A DNA stretch of 64,000 nucleotides from Epiperipatus broadwayi (taxonomy: Eukaryota > Onychophora > Udeonychophora > Euonychophora > Peripatidae). The notes beneath the pieces were generated by a model. That model was given only the letters and a program-made list of their open reading frames with translations, searched no databases and was not told the origin of the DNA. The first letter of the stretch is position 1, and each line of letters opens with the position of its first letter. A program made the position numbers and the translations under genes. Shown in pieces: positions 23,157-34,187 of this stretch. The stretch is taken from the NCBI GenBank assembly GCA_028023455.1, contig JAQFVV010006273.1:5377128-5441127 (forward strand), written 5' to 3'.

Positions 23157-25912
23157 TGCATCAATCATTTTTATCCCCTTATATACAGCTCAGCATTTGT
23201 TTGTGAATGCTGAACATGAACCTCGCATCAAAAATATGATAAATACTATCTACACGCACCATGTATAGAATTATTTCAAGTTCATTACCACTAGAACAAA
23301 AATCTCTTATTCACAGAAAAGAAGACCAAACTAATAATGATTAGTTATATTTCTGTACTAAAACTGCTAAGCCTATTTTATCTTTTTCCTAGTATGTTTA
23401 TAAGAACTGAATGTTATTAGCCTTAACTTCCAGTTTTCAGAGAAATTATGCTGTAAATAATACATACAATGAAAGAGTGGATTGCATCTGATACTGTAAT
23501 TTCCTATACTAGCTCAGTATTGCATTCTACTTTTCAGGATAAATAGAATTTAATAACATTTCAGGGTGATATCATACGACAGTGTTAAACTTAAAGAATA
23601 GGATAGAGGAATGATTGAATGTCAAAACTAGATATTTTAATAAATTAAACAGTTTATTTATAAAGATTAATTACAATTCATTTTTCAACAAAGGAAAAAT
23701 AATAAAACCCATAAGTAAATATATAACAATAAATTCCCCTTCACCAAAAATATAACATAAAAAATAATCAATTAAACTGAAGCCCCTTTCCCTTTCTTCA
23801 CTCAATTATTTATCTATATCTGTGTCTGGAGACCTGTACATACATCCCCATACGCACATGATTTTTTTTTTCTCTTTGACATTGACATTTCATAGAAAAG
23901 TAATACATAGAGGAAAAATCTAATTTATAGAATAATTACAAAAAAAAAGCCTGTATATAAGTTCATGTTGATCGAAATACACATGCATGCTAATTATTTT
24001 ATATAATACTATCACTATTTATGCCTCTCCACCCATAATTGTATCGTTTAGATTTTAGAATATACATATTTTATTTCTATAAAAAAATGAACTAAATCAT
24101 GGTAGTTAAAAATATATATGTCTATTTCAATGACCCAATAAAAGTACAAATATAAAAATAATTTGGTCATACACCATATAAATATAAATCAATTAACTAA
24201 ACAAAAAAATATAAAAAAGTAAAAAATATATATAGATAAGATATAACTTTATTTTCGAATACAAAATTGATAAGCTTACTCAAATAAGTAATTTTCTTTC
24301 CCTTTTCATCTAAATGATATAATGTTCAGAACTCTTGTATATACTGTTTTTCTTTTCATTTATTGAATATATGAGATCATCAGATGAAAATGTAAAAACT
24401 TGGCAGTCCATATTTATGCTAAGTAGATACCTTCTTATATGCTTCTTTCAGCTTTTTTTAGGCAAATCTCTCAGCAGATGGCAAATGTAAAAATTAAATC
24501 ACATGGTTAGCAGAATAGAGAATCCAGCACATATAAAATTTCTCTACTCCATTGGGTTTATCATTATTTAATTTAATATTAAATGTTTCATCCATATTAT
24601 TTGTTTTATAGGTTAACAGAATAACTATCACCAATTCTTTTTTTAATCTGTTTTGTTAAAATTGTCCCCATTGTCTTTAACTAACTTATATAGTCCCGTC
24701 CCCCCCCCCCCTAAAAATAAAATCTCAATTTCAATAATTACTATTCTGGCTCTCTGGTAGATTAATAATGATTATTTTCCAGTTTTCTCTCTGCTTTAAC
24801 TAAAACTATTTCTTTGAAAAAGCAACCCAAAATGAGTAGAAACCAAGAAACAAGCACCAGACAATAATGACCCTCTAAAATGTCTCCTCTCCCTTTTATA
24901 TTTTTATTTAACAAAAAAATGCTGACTCACTACTCAGGTGGTCAATCTTATCTCTTTACTCTTAAAAAATACCCCCCATATTGCCAAGACTGAAACATTT
25001 AAATCAGGGGTCCTCAACCCTATGCCCACGGGCACCATGGTGCCCGCAGACCATTTTACGTGTGCCTGCCACTATCCAAACACGATAAAAGAATATTTAT
25101 CTGATACAAATAAATTTAATTTTTAAAATTTCTTATAAATTATTGTATTATACTGTAATCAAATTGTAGGGCATACTATACTTTTACAGCATAAAAATAT
25201 AAACATTAATTATATGTTAAAATTTTATTTTTGAAATAAATATTTTTTTTAACATTATGTGTATTATTAACAATATCCAACTATAAATTTACATTGAAAA
25301 AATAAATGATGCCCGCCATCTGGTTGAAAAAAATAAATGGTGCCCGCTACCTGGCCGGTATTATAGAATGTATTCTTAAGTGCAAAAAGGTTGGGGACCC
25401 CTGCTTTAAATGATCTCAATTTACAAAAGTTTTAGTAATTTAAATCTACTAATTCTGAAAAAATACAATTTTTTTGCCTCAAATAAGTAAAAAAAATAAA
25501 ATCCTTCAATAATTTTACGGTAAATATAATAACATTTTTAATTAATTTATTACAGGATTTAGTTAATGAAATATTTAAATAATTATTCCTAAAATTCTTT
25601 TATAATTAATTGTAGTACAAAAAATTAATGAAATTCTTATTCAATTTCAAGGCATAAATTAATTAACATTTTAAATATATTTTATCTCTACCAGTAATAG
25701 CTCTTACTCTTATGCAACTTTTTTATTATAATATCATAAAAAAATATAAATTTATAGCTTATGTATAATATATACATTTTAAACCCATAGACACTTCTGT
25801 CTTTTTTTCTCTTTTTTTGTAACTTTTTTCCAAACCTTTACCTTATTAAGACCTAGTCTTAAATTAACATGACCTTAACTTGTGAGAGGATTTGAACCTA
25901 ATCCCTGTCACA
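23157..25912 (-). repeat. 3' LTR (left copy), interrupted by a hAT element
   Basis: Colinear with 28329-32819: shared blocks include 'aagaagaccaaactaataat', 'gattagttatatttctg', 'caaataagtaattttctttc', 'acagaataactatcaccaa' and 'tttgaacctaatccc'. It starts TGCATCAATC and ends CCCTGTCACA. Without the hAT insertion it is about 2.36 kb, long for an LTR. On the minus strand its first ~30 bases contain 'ggttcaaatcc', a perfect B-box-like string, probably fortuitous. Divergence from the other LTR is substantial, so the insertion is old. Confidence 0.75.
25005..25403. mobile_element. hAT-family non-autonomous transposon in the left LTR
   Basis: The ends CAGGGGTCCTCAACCC and GGTTGGGGACCCCTG are near-perfect terminal inverted repeats of a type widespread among hAT elements. 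The flanks ATTTAAAT (24997-25004) and CTTTAAAT (25404-25411) are an 8-bp target duplication with one mismatch, diagnostic of hAT. The matching site in the other LTR (near 32310, 'gaaaaatttaagggg') lacks the insertion, an internal empty site. Inside are a 16-bp palindrome GGGCACCATGGTGCCC and repeated 'gtgcccgc..cctgg' motifs. There is no transposase; the 399-bp length marks it as a MITE. Confidence 0.92.
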
Positions 25913-26040
25913 ATACTTCCCATTAGGAAATCATTGAAAAGCATATAACAATATTTATGACTCAAATATTCACTTTACAATCATATAATTTTCTTATATT
26001 TTCAATTTATAGTAACACAATCTATATATTTCAAAAGTCA

Positions 26041-26165
26041 ATTAACATGTTGCTCGACATTAGAGAAGCTTTAGTCATTCAAAAGGCTATAAAGAGTGGC
26101 ATATTCTCAAAAATCAAAATCACCATTATTCTAACCTTTGCAATAGGGCTATCCAGATGCAAATG
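26041..26165 (+). pseudogene. possible LINE ORF2 C-terminal fragment
   Basis: The frame reads 'IQKAIKSGIFSKIK' and is similar to 'IQGIKSGIFAEIR' in the LINE fragment at 50286-50498 (minus), with weaker similarity on both sides. If real, it is a short piece of the same LINE family nested in the LTR element. The match is short and was found by eye. Confidence 0.3.
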
Positions 26166-27129
26166 TATATTTGAAAATGCTAATCATGGTGTCTGCAACT
26201 TCTATATCAAATTACTCAAGCGGCTCAGGAACAGAGATAGATTGCTGGCTCCAGACTGGCTTTTTCATGAAACCTGGGCTAGGGTCACCCTTCCAGAAGA
26301 GTGAAGAAGAGCAATGGCCCCAGTCTTGGACCATAGCAATCTCTACAGAGTGAATGCCTTGCAACAGTGTAAAAAGAATATAGCTATCTATAGATAAACA
26401 TGTTCAATTGTATCTAATAAATTTTAATTTATTTTAATAAAAAAAAAAATTAACAGTAGATATTTAAAAAATCACACATCACTCTGTCATACTTTGATAT
26501 TTTCCTACTAAAAACACTTCACCATATAAGATCATTTTATTACCAGATGATGAATCCAGACATAATATAAAAATTTACCAAAAAGTATCAATAGCAAGTC
26601 AAAATACCACGAGTAAATAATAAAATAACTCACACACAAAATAGTTTTTTCTCCCATTCTTCCCTTTCCATATAACATGTATGCCTCCACTTCTTCATTT
26701 ATTTACAATCAAAGACTTACAGGTACATTAAGCATCACTAAAATAGATTATAGAATAAATCATCAAAAACTCTTCATTATGCCACATTTATTTGGCTTAG
26801 TGAGTAGAGAAGCAATCTGATGTGCTAATGCGAGTAATGAGTAATAACTAAGAAGAGGAAAATATCAATTTGCAAACTCTCAATACCCCTGAAATAACCT
26901 GAGTAATATGCGCACACTCTATTTGTTTCTCAACATCAGAAAAATAATATAAATTGTTAACCTTAAATATATATATATATATATATAGCAAATTTTACTT
27001 TCACTTTATTATCTAAGTCACCTATTATGTTCTTCTAAAAAAACATAAATATAACATGGGATTTCAAATGTAATTTGATGTGAATAATCTCATTACATAC
27101 ATAGTTCAGAAACAAGGAACAGTTTACCA

Positions 27130-27740
27130 AGACCCCTTTCTTCTAACTTCATTATTTTCAATTTTGTTAATTGCTCTTGATCTATGTTAGGAGATTTTCA
27201 ATCCAATCATTTCTGCATATTATCTTGGATCCTCTCTTCATCTTTTATCAGTTCTTAATTTTTCTTAACTTCATACCATATTTTGTTGAGCTTTTCCTAT
27301 TTTTTCCACATTATTTTGCTGTACTTTCTTAATTTTTTGTAGTTTCTGATTGATATTTTGCTGCATATCATTTGACTTATTTTTATTTTCTTTGCATAGG
27401 TTCTTAAACTTTTCTTCATTTTGCTGTTGCATGCCATCTATGCTCTGGAGTTTTATATTGATGCATTATTGTATGTTTTGCCAATTCTGTAAACTTTTTT
27501 ACAGTAATTTTTCCATATTCTGAAATTTGGCCTCCATACTCTTTTGTATCTCTAACAACTTTAGCTCCAAATCCTTTTGGAAGTTTGAATTTATATTTTG
27601 AAATTTATTATTCATATATTGGAATTTTACATCCATATTTTATTGCATTTCTTGTAGCCTTTTTATAAGCTTCATTTTGGCTACTCATTATATTGCTTCT
27701 ATTGGTTCATATCTTGGCCAATCCTTCTTGAAAGAGTTCC
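27130..27740 (-). pseudogene. gag-like coiled-coil remnant of the LTR element
   Basis: Translating the minus strand from about 27705 gives a long heptad-rich stretch with stops: segments such as 'NKFQNINSNFQKDLELKLL', 'EIQKSMEAKFQNMEK', 'NEEKFKNLCKENKNKSNDMQ' and 'QNINQKLQKIKKVQQNN'. Repeated Q/N/K/E heptads with periodic hydrophobics are typical of the N-terminal coiled coils of many Ty3/gypsy Gag proteins. It lies 0.6 kb downstream of the primer-binding-site candidate, as expected for gag. No capsid or zinc-knuckle motif is identifiable, so a different coiled-coil protein is possible, and the frame is interrupted. Confidence 0.5.
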
Positions 27741-28303
27741 GGTTAACATTCAAATATTTAATTTAGTTTTATTTTGTACTTGTTATTACAATATATATAT
27801 ATATACACACACACTTTTTTCTATAATATAGAGACAGGTTTATTTTTCTATATATCATAAATAATTTTCTTTAATTTATTATTAAATTACTAATGACTAT
27901 TTAGCTGATATTTGTTTAAGACAGTACACTAGACCCTCATCCCCACCATGCAATTAATACAACTACCACCTCCCAGACCTGTGCTATTCTTGATTTGTTT
28001 TATTCTATCTCACAAAATGTGTATTTATAAACCCTTTTCCAACTCCTCTGTCTTACTTTATCTAGTTTAATATTCTAGCAACAATCTCTCTTCACTTCCT
28101 ATATTCCTATTTATTTATCACCTATTAGCTTTCTTGTCTAAGCATATACTTATATCTATAATATAAAACATATCTCTAAAATGAATATACATAAAAGCAA
28201 AAAAATATATTACCAAAAAAAATCTGAATTAGAATCAAATATTATATATTATCCTATATCCCAATCCCCCCAAAAAACAAACCACAGAGTGGGTATTTTC
28301 ATA

Positions 28304-28321
28304 GTCCCATTTTGGGTGCCA
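28304..28321 (-). promoter_or_regulatory. candidate primer-binding site of the LTR retrotransposon
   Basis: The minus strand reads TGGCACCCAAAATGGGAC immediately inside the right LTR, separated from its CA end by 7 bp. A TGG start followed by 15 or so bases complementary to a tRNA 3' end is the expected form of a retrotransposon primer-binding site. The priming tRNA is not identified. Confidence 0.6.
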
Positions 28322-29455
28322 AAATTACTGTACTAGTTATCTCTATCCCTTTCCATACATGTTCACAATTGTTTGTAAAATTGGAACATGAACCTCACAT
28401 CAGAAATATAATAAATATTATCTATGTACACCACATACAGAATTATTTCACATTCATTACCATTAGAACAAAAATCTCTAATTCACAAAAAAGAAGACCA
28501 AACTAATAATGATTAGTTATATTTCTGTGGTTATCTACTACATAACAACCATTGTACTAAACTGCTAAGCCTATTTTACTTTTTTCATAGCATGTTTACA
28601 AGAACTGAATGCTATTAGCTTTAACTTCCAATTTCCAGAGAAATTATACTATAAATAACACATACAATGAAAGTGTGGATTACTTCTGTTACTGTAATCT
28701 TCTACACTAGCTCAATATTGCATTCTACTTCTCAGGGTAAGTAGAAATTACTAACATCCCAGGGTGATAAACATATAATAGTGTTAAACTTAGTAATGTT
28801 CAAATTATACTAATAACGAATAAAATAGGAAGATGAATGAATGCTTAAAACTAGATATTTTAATAAATTGAACAATTTATTTACAAAGATTAATTATAGT
28901 CCATTTTTCAACAAACAAAAAATAATAAAACCCACAAGTAAATATATAAAAATAAATTCCTATTAACCAAAAATATTGCATAAAAATAAAAAGATACACA
29001 AGTTTTAAAATCAATTAAACTAAAACCCTTTTCCCATTCTTCACACAATCATTCAGCTATATCTGTATCTGTGACTGAGAATGTGTATATACATGACCAT
29101 ACACACATTTTTTCTTTCTCTCTGATATTGACACTTTAAATACCTCTGTTAATATCAATCTCAGAGAAAATTAATACATAGAGGAAAAATCTTATTTATA
29201 AAGTAATTACAAAAAAAAAATCTGTATATATTTTATGTTGGCCAAAATCTCATAAATGCTGATTATTATATATAATACTATTGAGTGTTTATGCTACTTT
29301 GTCCATAATCAGGTCATTTAAAATATATTTTGTTTCTATAAAATAAAAAATCATGATAATTAAAAATATATGTGTCTATTTCAATGATACAATAAAAATA
29401 GAAATATAAAAATAACTTGGTCATTCACCATATAAATATAACTCAATTAACCAAA

Positions 29456-31611
29456 TTATATATATATTGTACCAGTCACTTTTGTCTTCTTTTGATTACC
29501 AAGGGGGGCACTAGGTCACTAACAAGCTAGAAAATTTAATTTATAGTGATAAAAAGTTAATGATAATGATGAATGCTACCAGCTAGACCCAGGGAGAGAA
29601 AGGAATCTTTAATATTGTCCAGACAATTGAGAAAAAAATACAGAGTCAAACATCAGCCAAGATAATTTTAAATAACTTCATAATTTATTAAATACCCAAA
29701 AAAACTTAAAACTCAAACAAACAAAATTATAAGGTTTGACCTAGATTTCTCTAATGTATTTATCAGAGAGTGTACATGAGAATTGAACATTAACCACCCC
29801 AGCAGACAAATTCATTTTCTCACCTATGATTTAAAAAGAGATTTATAAATTTCTTTCTGCTAGTAATTTATATAATAAATCCCAGTTTCCCCATTTACAA
29901 CAAAACAGTGCAAGTGAGCTTTCCTTAGCCCAGAAAAAAACAGTGGGACTAAGAATGTCATATGTCTGCAAACAGCTCATGATTAATCATGTTTAAGATC
30001 ATCAAGGTTGTTTCCAATACAAGAAGAGAAAATAGACCAAAAATGATTATGATTTGACATAATCTTAAATAGAAGAAAACAAAATCTCCAATTTAGGAAA
30101 AACAGAACAATATAATCGATAAAACACTAGCCAAAAAATTTAGTCTGCAAGAAATGCAAACCAAGCTTATCTAATTTAATTACAATTACTAATATCTGCC
30201 CAAACATTTATCAAGGGTTAGTAATATAAAAAAAAGACACAAAACATATAAAATAAAAACTTGCAATACACTCTCACATAAATAAATGCTTAAAGATATC
30301 TAAATCTAATCTGCAAAATGTATAAGGACAGATTTCTTTTAAGATTAAGCTGAGAATTTAATAAAAGATTCAACTAGAGATTTATGCCCTGGATAGTATG
30401 AAAATGTTTTATCTCAAGGCATAATGTTAGGTCCATCTGATGTCTTTCAGCAATATACACAGTCTTTTTGTTTAAAGTTCTTATAAAAATTTTGGTTTTC
30501 ATTTATATGTTCAGGAGTCTGGAGGCAATATTTAGATCAATTCTCAATGAGGATTTTAAGACAATCTTGAAGGCATAAAATGAAGCTCCATGGTTCATCT
30601 TGGAATGATTTAGCATGGCATGTTAAGATTTTTCATAGCATATATTTTTGGAATTATTAAGCAAAAAGTAATCAATAATATGATATCAATGGAATTTCCT
30701 ATTAGTGGACAGCAAAAATATAGTACTAGCAATGGTGATATAAAGATGGCGACAGAAATCTTTAAATTTAAGGCAGCACAGCAATTTGAATAGGTATCAT
30801 AAGCAGAATAATAAGAATCAACAGAATATTTATTACAAGCAGCATACTAATAATAATCAGAAGAATAAATCAGTCTGAAGCCTGGGCTATTTATGTGAAC
30901 TATTATTTCCTGTGTCATCTTTAATTAGAAGTTTTTGACCAGGGCAAATATCTATCTCCTACTTAATATTAATTTAAAAAAATCTTATTCAAAATTAATT
31001 AAAAAAAATAAATGTCAACTTTTAAAAATAAATTAAAATAGATTACAATTAAAAATAAAAGAAACAGGAATGCAATTAAAACTTTTCAAAATTAAAATGC
31101 TTTTTCCAAAAGGATTAAAACTTTTTAATTAGAATTTTTTTATAAATAGTTAAAAAAAAACAAGTGTCAGAAGAAAATTTATTTTAAATTGAAATAAAAT
31201 CTATTGAATACAAAAATAAAATCACAGAATTTTTAAAATATAAATGAGTATGTGTGTTGTTGTAATACTCTTAATACATAAAATAATATAACATACAAAA
31301 CTTTCAGATAGTTTTCTTTTAAAAACTTTATAAAATAAAAGTTAGCATTAATTTTGCAATGTAACTTTTGAAGCAGATAAAGCAACTGGTTCAATATATA
31401 TAATACAAATAAAATGTCCATTAATTAAAAAAAACTATTGTAATAATAATAAAAAATAATAAATATAATGGTAATTAACTATTATATATGGTCTTTCATT
31501 TCACAGAACTATTTTTGGTTAATTCCTTAATCTGCTTCAACTGCTATTAAACTCAAAAACAAAATAAAAGCAAATGCCATATAAATTTTAATATTATTCC
31601 TGGGTTTACCA
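29456..31611 (-). mobile_element. ~2.1-kb LTR-like insertion inside the right LTR
   Basis: The left LTR runs straight from 'caattaactaaac' to 'gaatacaaaattgataag', whereas here about 2.1 kb separates the equivalent points. The inserted block begins near TGTACCAGTC (29468) and ends near GGGTTTACCA (31611), giving TG...CA-like ends. It has no coding potential and holds a TATA-type promoter on the minus strand. A solo LTR of another element is the simplest reading. No clear target duplication is visible, so the exact limits are uncertain by tens of bases. Confidence 0.5.
30885..30897 (-). promoter_or_regulatory. TATA-box candidate in the LTR-like insertion
   Basis: The minus strand reads 'cataaatagcccaggcttc', a TATA-like box followed by a GC-richer segment, which resembles the core promoter region of LTRs. 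It is located about one third in from the left (3') end. Supported only by sequence resemblance. Confidence 0.3.
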
Positions 31612-32823
31612 TGAATAAAATTGGTAATCTTACCCAAATAAGTAATTTTCTTTCTCCTTTTTCCTAAATGATAATGTTCTAATTTTCACTTATTGAATAT
31701 ATGAGATCTCATTGGACAAGATCCATATCTACACTATGTGGGTACCATTTTATATGCTTTTTTTCTGCTTATTTTAGGAAAGTCTCTCAGAAGACTTTGG
31801 CAGGTAGCAAATGCAGAAACAAAATCACATGGTTAGGAGAATAAAGAATCCATCATATTTACAGTTTCTCTACTCCACCAGGTTTATTATTATATAATTA
31901 ATATTAAATATTTCATCCATATTATTCATTTTTACAAGATAACAGAATAACTATCACCAACTCTGTCTTTTTTTCCAATTTGTTAAAATTGTTCTCATTT
32001 TTTCTAACTAACTTAGAGGGGGTTTTTTCTTCTTAAAAATCAAATCTCAATTTCAGTAATTAATATTCTGAATCTCTGGTAGATTTCTGATTTTTTTTTC
32101 AGTTTTCTCTCCAACTTAACCAAAACAATTTCTTTAAAAAAGCAGCCCAGTGAGAACAAAAACTAAGAAGCAAGCATTAAACAAAAATGACCCTTTAAAA
32201 GTCTCTTCTCCCTTATCTTTCTTTAACAAAAAAATGATGGTTCACAGCTCATGTGGTCAGTCTTATCATCTTTACTCTTACAAAAGATTTCCATATTGCT
32301 GAGATTGAAAAATTTAAGGGGTTTTATCTTACACAAGTTTTAGTAATTTAAAAGTACTAATTGTGATAAAAATACAAATTCTTTTGCCTTGAATAAGTAA
32401 AAATAAATAAAAACTTTCAATAATTTGATGGTCAAAAGATAATATTCTTAATTAATTTATCATAGGATTTTTTTAATAAATTTTTTAATTAATTAATCTT
32501 AAGATAAGAATCAATGTAATTCTTATATAATTAATTGTAGTACTAAAAAATTAATGAAATTCTTATTCAATTTCAAGGCATAAGATAATCAACATTTTAA
32601 ATGTATTTTATCTCTATCAGAAATAGCTTTCATTCTTATGACCCTTTTTTATCATAATATCCTACATAAAAAAATAAACAAATATAAATTTTACATCCAC
32701 AGACACATCTGTCATTTTTTCTCTCTTTTTGTAACTTTTCTCAAATCTTTATCTTGTTAAAATCTAGCCTTTAGCATGATCTCAATTTATGAGAAGGTTT
32801 GAACCTAATCCCCATCACAAAAT

Positions 32824-34090
32824 ATTCCATTATGATGATAGGTGAATAAAAGTTAAGTGATTTTTAAAATGTAACTTTTACTCCTTGTCAAAATTTTACT
32901 TGTTATTATACTTATTTTTTCAAAAATCATCTTTCTTCTGAAATTAAATTCAATGTTTCCATTATATAAAAACATCCCATCACTCTAGATGAAATTGCTA
33001 TTAAACTTAAAAAAAAAGTTTTTATCAGTTAACAGAATCACTCAAAAAATTCAAAATTTAATAATGCATTATCTCTTTGCACAATTTGGATTTAGAATTG
33101 CAAAAAAATGATTAGAATTATGAAAAGAATATTGAATCATATCTCCAATTTTGTTTCCTTATTGTAACAAATCTTTTTTTCATACAGAAATCAAATATTG
33201 GAATTCTCGTAACATGAATAATGGGGGTAGATCAGAAAATAGTCCTCTTTTTTGCAGTAATAACCAATGTGTTGATCATTTATATAATTAGATTTTTGGC
33301 ACTTCTATTTCAAATATGTTAATTAACTGATTAAAGAAAACCTTATAATTCTTTCAATCAGTTATTTCTATTTTAAAAAATGGCTAATGCATTTTTAAAT
33401 AGTATTTTTATGTTTGTAGTTGTAAAAAAGAAATGGGGCATTTTTTATTTAATTGCTCTTTTTTACAAAGCTATCAGATACTTATCTGGTACAAATGAGA
33501 AATCCAGCATCTTTAATAAATGGCATTTACAAAGAATTCTTTCTTTTTATTAGATCTTTCTAATATTTAATCTTTGGTTTCTATATAATTATTTTTCAAA
33601 ACAAATATTCTTTGGTTTCTAAGATGCCTTTAGTACAAATTGAGAAACATATATCTCTGCCTCTCAACAAACTTCAAAAACTAAAAATAGAATCTAGTCT
33701 CATGTACACACGCATTTATTTGGATATTTGGAGTTGATCTTCATTTCAGCACCAATGAAAGCTTTTAACAAATTGCTTTTATTTTATTTACTATCGAAAC
33801 TATAATTATAGTTGTTTAATAATATTATTCCAATAGTGCTATTTTTATTATATATTGCCACTGTCCTAAATTTTTATTTTTTGTGTTGTGTCAAATTTTT
33901 GGTTTATCCAATTTAGGATGATACAAAAATTATTATATGTAAACTTTTATTTTTTATAAGTTAATTTAATTTATAATTTGATTTAAAGTTGTAATTATAA
34001 ATTTTATTAAACGCCCATTATTATATTAAGTAATAATTTACTAAGGCTGTAACCTTAGAAATAAGCGTCTGAAAAATACGAAGGTAGGGA
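32824..34090. other. AT-rich stretch without a supported gene
   Basis: No open frame with a motif and no repeat boundary recognised. Confidence 0.6.
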
Positions 34091-34096
34091 CCTCTA

Positions 34097-34187
34097 CATT
34101 GGTGGCCTAGCGGTTAGCATAGCTGTCTTGCAAGCAACTGGTCCGGATTCACTTCCTGGTCAACGCAATTGACATATGAAAAAAAAA
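34097..34187 (+). repeat. tRNA-derived SINE (family 1)
   Basis: The head 'ttggtggcctagcggttag' contains a perfect Pol III A box (TGGCCTAGCGG), and 'ccggattcacttcctgg' is a degraded B box. The body ends 'caacgcaattgacatatg' and then a poly-A run. The same element occurs on the minus strand at 36408-36503 and 36929-37010. No clear target duplication around this copy. Confidence 0.85.

Larger units (their letters stand above)
25913..28328 (-). mobile_element. internal region of the LTR retrotransposon
   Basis: Sequence between the two LTRs. It holds the gag-like remnant (27130-27740), a GC-richer stretch at 26165-26345, a possible LINE fragment (26041-26165), and the primer-binding-site candidate at the right end. 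The purine-rich minus-strand sequence 'aatgggaagtat' directly next to the left LTR (25913-25925) could be a worn polypurine tract. Overlapping short plus-strand frames at 25957-26353 have no domain. Confidence 0.6.
28329..32819 (-). repeat. 5' LTR (right copy), interrupted by a ~2.1-kb insertion
   Basis: Homologous to 23157-25912 along its length apart from the block at about 29456-31611, which has no counterpart in the left LTR, and the absence here of the hAT element. It starts TGTACTAGTT next to the primer-binding-site candidate and ends CCCATCACA, followed by AAAT. It is about 2.35 kb without the insertion. A 64-residue plus-strand frame at 28312-28506 runs across the LTR boundary and is not a gene. 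Confidence 0.75.
23153..32823 (-). mobile_element. composite minus-strand LTR retrotransposon with nested insertions
   Basis: Two long, diverged direct repeats (23157-25912 and 28329-32819) flank an internal region of about 2.4 kb. Each repeat starts TG and ends CA, and the whole is bounded by AAAT on both sides (23153-23156 and 32820-32823), fitting a 4-bp target duplication. A candidate primer-binding site lies 7 bp inside the right-hand LTR, which sets the minus orientation, and a coiled-coil gag-like remnant is also on the minus strand. No pol is visible, so the copy is non-autonomous or deleted. Nested insertions inflate both LTRs. The LTR similarity and termini are read directly; the family is unassigned. 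Confidence 0.75.

Noticed and set aside
34097-34187. Possible functional tRNA gene from the perfect A box
   Set aside because: No cloverleaf acceptor stem pairs, it occurs in several copies with poly-A tails, and related copies have target duplications; it is a SINE.
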